A stretch of DNA of 64,000 bases, from positions 25,988 to 89,987 of the forward strand of contig JBCCHB010000061.1 of the NCBI GenBank assembly GCA_039028975.1. The letters are read 5' to 3'. Every line of letters starts with the position of its first letter. Position 1 is the stretch's first letter. Under the pieces are notes generated by a model that worked only from the letters and a program-made list of their open reading frames with translations, had not been told where the DNA came from and searched no databases. Source of the DNA: JAHBNG01 sp039028975. GTDB lineage: Bacteria > Chloroflexota > Anaerolineae > Caldilineales > Caldilineaceae. Made by a program: the position numbers and the translations under genes. Shown piece by piece: positions 18,644 through 27,063 of the stretch.

Positions 18644-19711
18644 ATGGCTAACCCAGAACACCTTGATTCCATAAGAAAAGGTAGCGCATATTGGAACAAT
18701 AGCTTTATTGTTAATGCAGATTTGAGCCATGCCGATCTGCGTAATGCAAATCTGAAAGGCATTGCCCTTTGCCATGCCAATTTAATCGGTGTTAATTTGA
18801 CTGGCGCTAATTTGAGCCATGCCGATCTGACTCAATCAGATTTGGCTCATTCTGTGCTCAGCGATTCGATTTTGATTGGTGCTAATTTTAGCGATGCCAA
18901 TCTCACCCACGCCTGCTTGAATAACGCAAATTGCATCGATGTTAGCTTTATTGGTACTGACTTGACCCATGTAACGCTCTTCCATTCGATTTTGCGTGGC
19001 GTCACCTTTAGCGATGCCAATCTATTCGGTACAAATTTTGACCAAGCCTGGGTAGGTGCAACAAGTTTTACAAACTTAGATCTACAGTATGCCAAAGGAT
19101 TAGAAACTATGAAACACTTAGGCCCCTCATCTATTGGTATCGATACACTTTACTTATCTCAAGGTAAGATCCCTCAGCCATTTCTACGCGGGGCCGGGGT
19201 CTCAGAAGACCTCGCGACCTACATCGATTCGCTACTAATCGAAAAACCACCCCAATTTCATTCCTGCTTTATCAGCTTTACCAGTACAGATAAACCCTTC
19301 GCGGACAAACTCCACATAGATTTGCAGCGCGCCAAGGTTCCATGCTGGTATGCACCCTATGACGTAAAGAGTGGCATCAAGCTACACGAGCAACTGCTTG
19401 AAGCAATTCGTATTCATGACAAGCTTCTACTAATTCTGTCAGAGAATAGCATTGATAGCGAGTGGGTGCGCACCGAGATTCGTGAGGCCCTTCATGAGGA
19501 GCAACGTTCTGGCAAGCGAAAACTCTTTCCCATTGCTCTGATTGATTATAGTGCCTTGCAGGGATGGCGCTGTATGGATGGGGATACAGGGAAGGATTTG
19601 GCTCGAGAGATTAGGGAATACTATATTCCAGACTTCTCCCAGTGGGCTGATCCAGATGCTTACCAATATGCGCTGGCAATGCTCCTTAGGGATCTAAGTG
19701 CGGTGGGTTGA
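18644..19711 (+). CDS. Pentapeptide-repeat and TIR domain fusion protein
   Basis: 355 residues in two parts. Residues about 20-145 are some 23 A-[ND]-L-[ST]-x pentapeptides. Residues about 205-340 form a TIR domain: F-I-S-F-T-S-T-D opens it, a C-W-Y-A-P-Y-D-V-K-S-G box follows, and I-L-S-E-N-S-x-x-S-E-W-V-R-T-E holds the glutamate (E278) at the position used for NAD+ hydrolysis in bacterial TIR enzymes. Bacterial TIR proteins often act in antiphage or stress defence by depleting NAD+ or making cyclic ADP-ribose signals. The pentapeptide part would be a scaffold or sensor. No effector partner gene is adjacent, so a stand-alone system or a signalling role are both open. The start lies directly after a family A element. 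Confidence 0.87.
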   Translation: MANPEHLDSIRKGSAYWNNSFIVNADLSHADLRNANLKGIALCHANLIGVNLTGANLSHADLTQSDLAHSVLSDSILIGANFSDANLTHACLNNANCIDVSFIGTDLTHVTLFHSILRGVTFSDANLFGTNFDQAWVGATSFTNLDLQYAKGLETMKHLGPSSIGIDTLYLSQGKIPQPFLRGAGVSEDLATYIDSLLIEKPPQFHSCFISFTSTDKPFADKLHIDLQRAKVPCWYAPYDVKSGIKLHEQLLEAIRIHDKLLLILSENSIDSEWVRTEIREALHEEQRSGKRKLFPIALIDYSALQGWRCMDGDTGKDLAREIREYYIPDFSQWADPDAYQYALAMLLRDLSAVG

Positions 19712-19736
19712 TATCCCTGAGTGCAGAAGCAATGCA

Positions 19737-20663
19737 TCAGATAAGCTGCCCAATGCCAAAGGTAACGACAAAGAGTAATGTTGCAATGGCCATCTGTTTC
19801 AAATAGGGATCGAGTTCCGAGGATGGTGTATTGGCCACAGCCAACCCATTCCGAACCAGTAGAGGCGTTGTGAGCAGAAAGAGAAATTGCCACGGGCTTC
19901 TGTATGAAAAGATCACATACAACACGCCCATCAATAGACCAAGGACCAACAGCAACCAGTGATAACCAATCGCCTTCTGCCGTCCAATCCGAACCGGTAT
20001 GGAGAACTTTCCTGCCTTGCGATCTGAATCAATATCACGGATATTGTTCACGTTGAGTACCGCAACGGCAAAGAGTCCGCAGCTCGTAGCAGGGAGGAAT
20101 AATGCTGGGTAGATTGTTTGTGCCTGAAGAAAATAGGTCCCCATCACACCTAACCAACCAAAGAAGATAAGCACGGCCAGATCACCCATGCCTGCATACC
20201 CATAGGGCCGCTTTCCTGCCGTATAGTTGATGGCACCCCATATGGCAAGCGCACCCAATACCAAGAAGAGAATCACGAGACGCCAGCGTCCGGCACCTTC
20301 GGCCTGGTAAAACGCAGTTCCGACCAGTAAGAGGCCACTGACCGCTGCCACAAATATCATGAGCATCATCCCCAACTGCATGGTTCGGGGTGAGATGATA
20401 CCGGACTGAACAGCCCGTGCTGGACCCTGACGTTCTGCACTGTCGGCACCGTGGATGCTATCTCCATAATCATTTGCAAAATTGGAAAGCACTTGTAGGG
20501 CGACTGTGGTGAGGATCGCCAGAATCGTGATCAGTAAATTGAAAACACCGTTGGAAGCCGCCAAAAACGCACCAAGACCGATACTTGCAATCGCCAGTGG
20601 CAACGTTCGCAGTCGGGCCGCACTGAGCCAAGCCTGAAGGTTGAATGAATCGCTAGTAGACAT
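19737..20663 (-). CDS. menA: 1,4-dihydroxy-2-naphthoate polyprenyltransferase
   Basis: 308-residue UbiA-superfamily membrane enzyme that attaches the polyprenyl tail to DHNA in menaquinone synthesis. The first Asp-rich motif N-D-Y-G-D-S-I-H-G-A-D is followed by R-x-G-P-A-R-A-V-Q-S-G, typical of MenA rather than UbiA; the second is N-N-I-R-D-I-D-S-D. Eight or nine hydrophobic segments are visible. The frame extends upstream to 20753, but M-S-T-S-D-S-F at 20663 begins just before the conserved W-L-S-A-A-R-L-R-T-L-P and is chosen as start. Divergent from pgeF. Confidence 0.92.
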   Translation of the reverse strand: MSTSDSFNLQAWLSAARLRTLPLAIASIGLGAFLAASNGVFNLLITILAILTTVALQVLSNFANDYGDSIHGADSAERQGPARAVQSGIISPRTMQLGMMLMIFVAAVSGLLLVGTAFYQAEGAGRWRLVILFLVLGALAIWGAINYTAGKRPYGYAGMGDLAVLIFFGWLGVMGTYFLQAQTIYPALFLPATSCGLFAVAVLNVNNIRDIDSDRKAGKFSIPVRIGRQKAIGYHWLLLVLGLLMGVLYVIFSYRSPWQFLFLLTTPLLVRNGLAVANTPSSELDPYLKQMAIATLLFVVTFGIGQLI

Positions 20664-20809
20664 TCTAAAAAGTATATCAAATGGATATGGAATCTGTGAA
20701 TTATTGAAGCAACAGACAACGGTTGAAACCCTTGACTTAACAAGACAAGTCACATGGTAAGGCGGAAGACTGCTTTGCGCCCTACTTTGGACTATAGTAG
20801 ACTACATTT

Positions 20810-21607
20810 ATGCAACGAGTTATCCATGAGAACCATGTGGTTACGTACGTATTTAATAGGCTCTATCATCGCAGCGGTGTTCGGGCCTATGTTAGTACCC
20901 GGCATGGTGGCGTTAGCCCAGATCCATGGCACAGCCTAAACTTTAGCATTAGCCGAGGCGATACGCCTGAACGGGTTGCCCAGAATCGACAGCTTTTTGC
21001 CAATGCCGTTCATGTCTCCACCGAGCATATTGTACGCTGCCATCAGGTCCACGGGACAGGTGTTGCCAAGGTAGACTGGTCCCATGCTAGCAGCCTTATT
21101 GATGGTACTGATGGTTTGATTACAGACTCTGTGGCGCTACCCTTGGCCTGGGTCTTTGCGGATTGCGTACCGGTCCTCCTCTATGACCCGATTCAACGAG
21201 CGCTGGGTGGGTGCCACGCGGGCTGGCGAGGAACTGTGAATGGTGCCGCAGCAGCTACACTTTGGGCTATGCAGGCTGCATATGGCACAGATCCGGCACA
21301 CGTAATCGCCTGCATCGGCCCAAGTATTGGTCCAGAGAGCTACCAAGTTGGTCCTGAAGTCGTCGAGTTGGCTCACGCAAAATTGAAGCGGGCTGAGCGG
21401 TTTTTTCAATATAGGGATGGCTCCGAAGCAAACCCATATTTTGATCTCTGGCAGGCAAATCGGGAGCAGCTTGTCGAACTGGGTGTTAACCCAGCCAATA
21501 TGGAGATAAGTGAGATCGATACAGCTCAACAAGTTGACGATTTCTATAGCCACCGGGCTGAAAAGGGCCAGTGCGGGTTATTTGCCATGATTGGATGGTT
21601 AGAATGA
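20810..21607 (+). CDS. pgeF: Peptidoglycan editing factor / multicopper-type purine nucleosidase (PgeF)
   Basis: 265 residues of the DUF152/YfiH family. Visible signatures: T-R-H-G-G-V-S near the N-terminus, A-D-C-V-P-V-L-L-Y-D-P, the metal-binding H-A-G-W-R-G, C-I-G-P-S-I-G-P, and F-Y-S-H-R-A-E-K-G-Q-C-G-L-F near the end. The histidines and cysteine needed for metal binding are present. Family members act as adenosine/inosine phosphorylases or deaminases, and PgeF corrects L-Ser misincorporation in peptidoglycan stems. It overlaps the next gene by 4 bp (ATGA), so the two are probably translationally coupled. Confidence 0.92.
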   Translation: MQRVIHENHVVTYVFNRLYHRSGVRAYVSTRHGGVSPDPWHSLNFSISRGDTPERVAQNRQLFANAVHVSTEHIVRCHQVHGTGVAKVDWSHASSLIDGTDGLITDSVALPLAWVFADCVPVLLYDPIQRALGGCHAGWRGTVNGAAAATLWAMQAAYGTDPAHVIACIGPSIGPESYQVGPEVVELAHAKLKRAERFFQYRDGSEANPYFDLWQANREQLVELGVNPANMEISEIDTAQQVDDFYSHRAEKGQCGLFAMIGWLE

Positions 21608-22923
21608 ATCTTAGCTTGCGCTCTACGCTACACTTATCTTTGCCGGCCCTTTCTATCGTCGTTGCCTTTGTGCTATTGCTCTGTCTAGAACTCGGTATAG
21701 GGATTGGTGAAGGTGCGAGGGAAAGTGCAGAGTTCCGTGCCGAGTCAAGTCTGGCTATGCTAAGCCGTGACGAAACGGCCACGCTCCATACCAAGGTTCA
21801 GTTTGACGAAACAGATTTGGCCTACCAGCTGCTAGAGCATGCAGTATGGACATTGCCCACTGATTCGCTCCTGCAAAATGCTAATCTGGAATGTAGCGAA
21901 GGTGTTTATCAGGTAACCGATGAGAGCGGTCAGACGTTGACGATTCCGAATCACTGGGTGTGGACGCCTATCTCTGGTACGCCAAAGTTGATTAGTACGA
22001 ACATTCGGGTCAGTGGTAGCTGTGACGGTTCTGGCTTTATCGAGGCTATAGAGGGGGACAGCTTTATGTTTCGCTCCCAAGATATAGAGACGCCACCGGT
22101 GCCAGGGAAACCCTTTGATGTGGCTATTTACCAGCAGGTACAGACGCTGACGGGGACTGCCTACAGCGTGAGCGGCTTCATGGTCAGCTTTTGTGGTGGG
22201 AGTGCCTCTCCCAATGACTGCCCAGAGGGTTACTACATCAGTAAGATGGTGGGGTTGGATCCATCTGGTGCCGCCGAACCGCTAGCCGACAGAGTTGCGT
22301 GGGCAGAGAGTCAAGCGCCACATGATGAGGTGCGGTGGGTCAATTTACGTGTGGCGGCTCAAGCCATCTCGTCGACCATGACTGTCTTTGTGCGAGTCCA
22401 TAGTCCGTTCCAGTGGCATGGCAATCATGCTATTGCTGATCTGTTTAGCATGGTGGAGGCCCCAACGGCTACATTCATCGAGCTACCTGAATCGATCCAG
22501 GTGACGGGGACAACCGGTATACCCACGGGAACGCGTCTCGTCCAAGGAAATGTCCAGGAGATTCGCTGGACTGGCTCTTTGAGTCCGGACATTGAAGCCT
22601 TGGATCGAGAAGATTATGAGCTAATCTATGAAATCGAATACCGCCATAATGACGTTGATACATGGTCCACTTTGGTAGAGCAACAGGTTGGTGATGGTTG
22701 TATTCGATTCCTGGCCCCAGAACTAGACCAAACGTACTACTTCCGGATACGAGCCTTAGCAGCACGTCCTGAGTCTGGTGGACACCGATATTTGAGCATA
22801 TGGAGCGAGCCGGAAGCTATTCATTTCTCCACGGTATCTGGTCCATCTGGTACGGCACCTGACAGTGCAGAGGCGCTCTATTTGCCCGTTATGCGCTCTC
22901 TATTCCAAGCAAGCTGCCTGTAA
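21604..22923 (+). CDS. Secreted protein of unknown function with C-terminal L-Y-L-P tail
   Basis: 439 residues. An N-terminal hydrophobic segment (about 9-33) serves as signal peptide or anchor. The body is beta-rich, and its last third resembles a fibronectin type III domain (Y-E-I-E-Y-R-H-N-D, then Y-Y-F-R-I-R-A-L-A). It closes with S-A-E-A-L-Y-L-P-V-M-R-S, echoing the tail of the giant surface protein. The ATG overlaps the pgeF stop; an upstream in-frame GTG (21571) is less likely. I do not recognise a catalytic domain. Coupling to pgeF suggests co-expression, not necessarily shared function. Confidence 0.8.
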   Translation: MNLSLRSTLHLSLPALSIVVAFVLLLCLELGIGIGEGARESAEFRAESSLAMLSRDETATLHTKVQFDETDLAYQLLEHAVWTLPTDSLLQNANLECSEGVYQVTDESGQTLTIPNHWVWTPISGTPKLISTNIRVSGSCDGSGFIEAIEGDSFMFRSQDIETPPVPGKPFDVAIYQQVQTLTGTAYSVSGFMVSFCGGSASPNDCPEGYYISKMVGLDPSGAAEPLADRVAWAESQAPHDEVRWVNLRVAAQAISSTMTVFVRVHSPFQWHGNHAIADLFSMVEAPTATFIELPESIQVTGTTGIPTGTRLVQGNVQEIRWTGSLSPDIEALDREDYELIYEIEYRHNDVDTWSTLVEQQVGDGCIRFLAPELDQTYYFRIRALAARPESGGHRYLSIWSEPEAIHFSTVSGPSGTAPDSAEALYLPVMRSLFQASCL

Positions 22924-23006
22924 AGATTGCCAGCCATTTTGTTCACTGGTAAAATCGGGGAATCAATCCTGTTGTAGCCATACAATCCTTGGGGAATTTA
23001 TACCGT

Positions 23007-23723
23007 ATGCCAACTGTCGATGTGGTAGCCAATCTCGGCAAAATCAAAGAAAAGGTCGAAGCAGCAGCCCAACGGAGTGGACGTTCTGCTGATGCCGTCA
23101 CGCTCGTTGCTGTAAGCAAGACCAAGCCATTTGAGTTGGTTCAACAGCTATACGGTGCAGGGCATAGAGACTTTGGCGAGAACCGCACCGAAGAAGCACT
23201 GGGAAAAGTGGATCAAAGTAAATCTGCTGCTATGGATGAGATCCGTTGGCACATGATTGGTTCCATCCAGAGCCGCAAGTCGAGCCAAGTCACAGGACCA
23301 TTTACCTTGCTTCACTCTGTAGATAGGAAGAAGCTTGCTGCGCGGCTGAGCCGCGACGCAAGTGAAGCTGATTACGTACTGTCAGTACTCATCCAGGTTA
23401 ATGTGAGTGGAGAAGAGAGTAAGCATGGCTTTACTCCAGCGCAGATTAAAGCTGAATTGCCCGAGTTGGCAATGCTACCCAATCTGCAAATTCACGGATT
23501 GATGACCATGGCTCCATTTGTGGATGATGCAGAAGAGACCCGTCCCGTCTTTCGCAACTTGCGAGAACTACGAGATGAACTGGCAGATCTTTATCCACCG
23601 GCAGATTATCCAAGCGCACCCCTTGAGCATCTGTCTATGGGGATGACCAATGATTTTGGGGTCGCGATTGAAGAAGGTGCCACAATTGTGCGAATTGGCT
23701 CGGCAATATTTGGTGAAAGATAG
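23007..23723 (+). CDS. YggS/PLPHP-family pyridoxal phosphate homeostasis protein
   Basis: 238 residues, a single-domain alanine-racemase-N-like barrel. The PLP lysine is K38 in V-A-V-S-K-T-K. Other signatures are D-F-G-E-N-R-T, the I-G-S-I-Q-S-R-K region, L-M-T-M-A-P, and the phosphate-binding L-S-M-G-M-T-N-D-F and V-R-I-G-S-A-I-F-G-E-R. The protein is not an enzyme in known cases; it buffers PLP and affects amino-acid and B6 balance. ATG 23007 is preferred over the in-frame TTG at 22989. Followed closely by proC and yggT, the standard conserved neighbourhood of this family. Confidence 0.92.
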   Translation: MPTVDVVANLGKIKEKVEAAAQRSGRSADAVTLVAVSKTKPFELVQQLYGAGHRDFGENRTEEALGKVDQSKSAAMDEIRWHMIGSIQSRKSSQVTGPFTLLHSVDRKKLAARLSRDASEADYVLSVLIQVNVSGEESKHGFTPAQIKAELPELAMLPNLQIHGLMTMAPFVDDAEETRPVFRNLRELRDELADLYPPADYPSAPLEHLSMGMTNDFGVAIEEGATIVRIGSAIFGER

Positions 23724-23744
23724 ACGATAGTCCATTCATAATCA

Positions 23745-23803
23745 GTAGATCACAATGTCAGTGAGAGATTCTTCGTTCCACTCAGAATGACATTGCGATC
23801 TAC
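23745..23803. repeat. Family C inverted repeat between yggS-like gene and proC
   Basis: GTAGATCACAATGTCA (23745-23760) and TGACATTGCGATCTAC (23788-23803) are inverse complements apart from one base, around GTGAGAGATTCTTCGTTCC. A relative in inverse orientation lies at 33101-33178, with partial traces near 47945-47990 and 49530-49640. It is a REP-like dispersed palindrome. Confidence 0.65.
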
Positions 23804-23846
23804 CGATAGTAAACCAGCCCCAAACAAAGTAGACGGTGAATGTAGA

Positions 23847-24665
23847 ATGCTTGAACATAGCAAGATAGTCTTCGTTGGTAGTGGTAATATGGGCGAAGCC
23901 ATGATCAAGGGGATTTTGGCCCATAAGCTGGCAGCCCCGGGACAAATCACAGCCTGTGATATACTCGAGAGCCGGTTGGATTATATGGCATCTACCTATG
24001 ACATTCGCACTTCGACGGACAGTGTGTCCGCTATCGAGGATGCCTCCATCGTGGTATTGAGCATCAAGCCGCAGGTGCTGTCGGGTGTTGGCTCCAGCCT
24101 TCATCGCAAGGCCCCGCCTGATGCGTTGGTTTTGAGTATTATTGCTGGCGCTAGTTTAGAGACATTGTCCCACGGCATGGGCCATTCTCGTGTTGTGCGG
24201 AGCATGCCAAATACGCCTGCACAGGTCAACATGGGGGTCACCTGTTGGATAGCCTCCCCTGATGTGACGGACGGGCAGAAAGAGCAGACTCGTGCCATGC
24301 TCGGTGCGCTGGGGGACGAGATAGAAGTGCAGAAGGAAGACTTCTTGGACATGCAGACTGGTTTGGGAGGGTCTGGTCCTGGCTTTGTCTTCTTGATAAT
24401 CGAAGCCATGATTGATGCTGGCGTGCAGATGGGCTTCAGCCGCGATCAGGCTCAGACGATTGCTTTGCAGACCATTGCTGGGAGTGTTGAGCTGGTGAAG
24501 GCGACTGGCGAACACCCCGCTGCGTTGCGCAATAAAGTGACTAGCCCAGGCGGTACGACTGCGGCAGGAATTTATGCCTTGGAAAAAGGTGGTTTGCGTA
24601 CAGTCTTGACTGATGCCATTTTTGCTGCCTATCGACGCAGTCAAGAGTTGGGTAAAATTACATAA
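23847..24665 (+). CDS. proC: Pyrroline-5-carboxylate reductase
   Basis: 272 residues catalysing the last step of proline synthesis (P5C to proline, NADPH-dependent). G-S-G-N-M-G-E-A-M is the N-terminal dinucleotide motif, followed by V-L-S-I-K-P-Q and S-I-I-A-G-A, then the R-S-M-P-N-T-P-A signature. The C-terminal dimerisation domain has G-S-G-P-G-F-V-F and V-T-S-P-G-G-T-T-A-A-G-I. The open frame reaches 23787, but that part runs out of a family C repeat, so M-L-E-H-S-K-I at 23847 is taken as start. Same strand as the YggS-family gene and yggT. Confidence 0.94.
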   Translation: MLEHSKIVFVGSGNMGEAMIKGILAHKLAAPGQITACDILESRLDYMASTYDIRTSTDSVSAIEDASIVVLSIKPQVLSGVGSSLHRKAPPDALVLSIIAGASLETLSHGMGHSRVVRSMPNTPAQVNMGVTCWIASPDVTDGQKEQTRAMLGALGDEIEVQKEDFLDMQTGLGGSGPGFVFLIIEAMIDAGVQMGFSRDQAQTIALQTIAGSVELVKATGEHPAALRNKVTSPGGTTAAGIYALEKGGLRTVLTDAIFAAYRRSQELGKIT

Positions 24666-24732
24666 GAATTCAGAAGCGACTGCAGATTATCGGTCGCACT
24701 GACTAAATTAATAGATTTATAGGAGAGTTTAG

Positions 24733-24996
24733 ATGAGTGCCATATTCGGTCTTTTGGCCATGATTTTGCAGGTATATACATTTATCCTGCTTGCGCGGAT
24801 ATTGATGAGCTGGATTCCCAATTTGGACCCATATAACCCAATTGTGCAGTTCCTGTACCAGATTACAGAACCTATTTTGGAACCAGCTAGGCGATTGATT
24901 CCACCATTGGGTATGATCGATATTTCGCCGATTGTCGTCTTTATTGTTTTGGGCATTCTCCAAGATGTTTTACGGAGTATGGCCCGAGGGTTTTAG
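24733..24996 (+). CDS. yggT: YggT-family small membrane protein
   Basis: 87 residues with two hydrophobic hairpin segments (about 5-25 and 63-80). The family motif L-L-A-R-I-L-M-S-W-I-P and the T-E-P-I-L-E-P-A-R-R-L-I-P-P box are intact. YggT proteins are implicated in osmotic or cell-division-related membrane functions and usually follow yggS-proC, as here. ATAGGAGAG precedes the ATG. The stop codon lies within the ribosome binding site of the following lipoprotein gene. Confidence 0.9.
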   Translation: MSAIFGLLAMILQVYTFILLARILMSWIPNLDPYNPIVQFLYQITEPILEPARRLIPPLGMIDISPIVVFIVLGILQDVLRSMARGF

Positions 24997-25005
24997 GAGG
25001 TACAA

Positions 25006-25464
25006 ATGCAACACCATATGAACATGGGAAAAAAGGTCACTCTGCGAAGTGGCGTTGTTGGCTTACTCTGCTTACTATTGATGGCATGTCAGCCATTGGC
25101 TGTCCCAATGGAATCTGCAGAGCAGGGGAGCGAGACAGAGTTGACTGAAGCAGCTGCTGCGCCAGAACAAGAGGGGAGTAACGCAATGGTAGAGCTAACC
25201 GGGATACAGCAAATACTGGGGCAACGTGCTCAAGAAGATTTGGCTGCAGAGCTAGGTGTTGCTGTAGATGAAGTCAGCGTAACAGCTGTTGAAGCCATGG
25301 ACTGGCCAGATTCTAGCTTAGGATGCCCTGAAGAGGGAATGATGTATGCGCAGGTTATCACATCTGGCTATCGGTTTACCCTACAGGCCGGGGAAACCGA
25401 ATATAAATATCACACAGCCGATCGGGAAGACAGCCCCGTCATGGCCTGTGCAGAATCCAAATAG
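25006..25464 (+). CDS. Lipoprotein with W-P-D-S-S-L-G-C-P motif
   Basis: 152 residues. A lipobox L-L-M-A-C (cysteine near residue 28) makes it a membrane-anchored lipoprotein. An E/A-rich linker precedes a small C-terminal domain with W-P-D-S-S-L-G-C-P-E-E-G-M-M-Y-A-Q-V-I-T and a closing C-A, a pattern I associate with uncharacterised Chloroflexota and cyanobacterial exported proteins. The two cysteines may form a disulfide. AGGAGG overlaps the yggT stop, so the genes are co-transcribed. Starts at 25006, 25018 or 25024 are all in frame; the first has the best spacing. Confidence 0.82.
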   Translation: MQHHMNMGKKVTLRSGVVGLLCLLLMACQPLAVPMESAEQGSETELTEAAAAPEQEGSNAMVELTGIQQILGQRAQEDLAAELGVAVDEVSVTAVEAMDWPDSSLGCPEEGMMYAQVITSGYRFTLQAGETEYKYHTADREDSPVMACAESK

Positions 25465-25490
25465 AGTTTAAGTCCGTCATGTCAGCTAGC

Positions 25491-26162
25491 CTACTCTGCT
25501 GCCAATTCTCGTTCGATGAGGCTGGACAGGAATGGGTAGGTTGGCGGGCTGGCCAATACTTGGCCATTCAATACAAAACCGGGCGTGCCCCGAATGCCAA
25601 AACGGCGGGCAATCTGTTCGTTTTCCTGAACTTTAAGGGTCATGTTCTTTTCATCTAGGCATTGACCAAACGCTGCCAGATCTAACCCAACTGCCTCGGC
25701 GTAGCTTTCCAGTTGGCTGCGGCCTAAGCCGACTTGGTTCTCATAGACATGGTCATGGAACTCCCAGAACTTACCCTGGGCACCGGCACAATGGCCAGCC
25801 TCTGCAGCTTTTGGTGATTGGTTGGTGATCACGGGAAAATCTCGCCAGGTAAAGCGCACTTGATCGCCATATTGGGCTAAGACCTGCTCGCGTATGCCCA
25901 AATTGTGCCACGCCTGACATGCATGACAGCCAAAGTCACCGAATTCAATAATCTCCACCTTCGCCTCTTCCGCACCCAACCAGGGATCAGCTACTTCATC
26001 TGGTGGCAATGAATTTCCACCGCCCACTTGAGTCCATGTTGTATAGGATAGGATGCCGATAAATGCTAGGATCCCACCCCATGTCATCAAGGTTCGATTT
26101 CTCTTACTCTTTCTTTGAACTTCAATGTGTTCTCTGCGACTTATCTTTACCGATTTACTCAT
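25491..26162 (-). CDS. DsbA-like membrane-anchored thiol-disulfide oxidoreductase
   Basis: 223 residues. A cytoplasmic basic tail and one membrane segment (about 26-45) anchor a periplasm/exterior-facing thioredoxin_4 domain. The active site is C-H-A-C in F-G-D-F-G-C-H-A-C, and the cis-proline loop is R-G-T-P-G-F-V-L-N-G. Between them lies the all-helical insertion with A-E-A-G-H-C-A. It probably forms disulfides in exported proteins; the neighbouring lipoprotein with paired cysteines is a conceivable client. The start codon is 15 bp from a family A palindromic element. Confidence 0.92.
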   Translation of the reverse strand: MSKSVKISRREHIEVQRKSKRNRTLMTWGGILAFIGILSYTTWTQVGGGNSLPPDEVADPWLGAEEAKVEIIEFGDFGCHACQAWHNLGIREQVLAQYGDQVRFTWRDFPVITNQSPKAAEAGHCAGAQGKFWEFHDHVYENQVGLGRSQLESYAEAVGLDLAAFGQCLDEKNMTLKVQENEQIARRFGIRGTPGFVLNGQVLASPPTYPFLSSLIERELAAE

Positions 26163-26176
26163 GATATTTGATCCAC

Positions 26177-26269
26177 TATAGATGACCAGAAAAGTTCTGT
26201 CCTCCCTTATCGAAATTTCTTAGAGTGAATTGCTCAAGAGCCGGGACAAGTCTTTTCTGGCGAAGTACA
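26177..26269. repeat. Family A palindromic element, copy 3 (93 bp, inverted)
   Basis: TATAGATGACCAGAAAAGTT at the left and TTTTCTGGCGAAGTACA at the right are the family termini in reverse orientation relative to copy 1. It lacks the internal CCCCATCTTCACGGGGAC segment, giving the short form of about 92 bp. It sits 15 bp upstream of the DsbA-like gene. Confidence 0.8.
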
Positions 26270-26371
26270 TGTACTGAGGTTAATTTGAAGATCTTTGTTT
26301 TCGGCAATTCTAACTAAGTTCTAACTAAGATCTACCTATATCATTTGCTACTCTATGATACAATATACGCT

Positions 26372-26776
26372 ATGCTAAACAGTCATACGAAACCAAATGA
26401 GCCTGATATGGACAGATTTGAAGAGCTTGTCCAAGAGGCAATAGAAACAATTCCTGATTCGCTATGGAACAATATTGACAACGTATACGTAACTATAGAG
26501 GAGTGGCCAACGTCATATCAATTGGCCAGCGTAAATCTGCGCCATCGGAGCCAACTGCTAGGGCTCTATGAAGGCGTTCCATTAACCAAGCGTAGTAGCC
26601 GTTATGGCTTGGTTCCACCTGATAAGATTACTATCTTCCGCCAACCGATTTTGCACTATTGTCGCTTCGGTAGCGACGAGATAATTCGTCAACAGGTGCG
26701 TCGCACCGTGATTCACGAAATCGCTCACCATTTTGGTATAAGTGACGGCCGCTTACGCGAGTTAGGTGCTTATTGA
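26372..26776 (+). CDS. Zincin-like metallopeptidase (DUF1025/PF06262 type)
   Basis: 134 residues. The family's short zincin fold ends in R-R-T-V-I-H-E-I-A-H-H-F-G-I-S-D, giving the HExxH zinc motif with a downstream Asp as likely third ligand. The preceding L-L-G-L-Y-E-G-V-P-L-T-x-R and I-x-I-F-R-x-P-I motifs are characteristic. No peptidase activity is proven for the family. Starts at 26372 or 26408 (M-D-R-F-E-E-L, the usual family N-terminus) are both possible, and a TTG at 26345 is unlikely. Monocistronic. Confidence 0.87.
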   Translation: MLNSHTKPNEPDMDRFEELVQEAIETIPDSLWNNIDNVYVTIEEWPTSYQLASVNLRHRSQLLGLYEGVPLTKRSSRYGLVPPDKITIFRQPILHYCRFGSDEIIRQQVRRTVIHEIAHHFGISDGRLRELGAY

Positions 26777-26911
26777 CAGCAGCTCATCCTAGAAATCATT
26801 TATACATCCATGCGGAGCGTATTCTCTAATGCGAAAGCTGCCCGTGTTCGGCATCCTATAGGCATCGATACCACAGAAAGCTTCCCAGGTACATACTCAG
26901 TAGAGCGGAAT

Positions 26912-26974
26912 GTGCGATGCACGGTGCTTTGTGAGTCCCGCCTGCATAAAGGGCTTCTCCACCGTGCGTTGCAC
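26912..26974. repeat. Inverted repeat downstream of the zincin gene
   Basis: GTGCGATGCACGGTG (26912-26926) pairs with CACCGTGCGTTGCAC (26960-26974) with two mismatches across a 33-nt loop. There is no T run, so it may be a repeat or RNA stem rather than a terminator. Nothing else is seen between 26777 and 27063. Confidence 0.5.
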
Positions 26975-27063
26975 TTGGAGCGGTTCGCCTAACCCCTAAG
27001 TTTATATTTATGTTCGTTATATACTACGATGGTTGAAAATGAAACTATGTAAGGAATTATCAG

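Noticed and set aside
26810..26992. 60-codon open frame over an inverted repeat
   Set aside because: It reads through a palindromic stretch (26912-26974) and has no start signal.
26777..27063. Possible tRNA or structured RNA around 26912-26974
   Set aside because: One imperfect hairpin only; no cloverleaf arms or conserved tRNA bases could be found.
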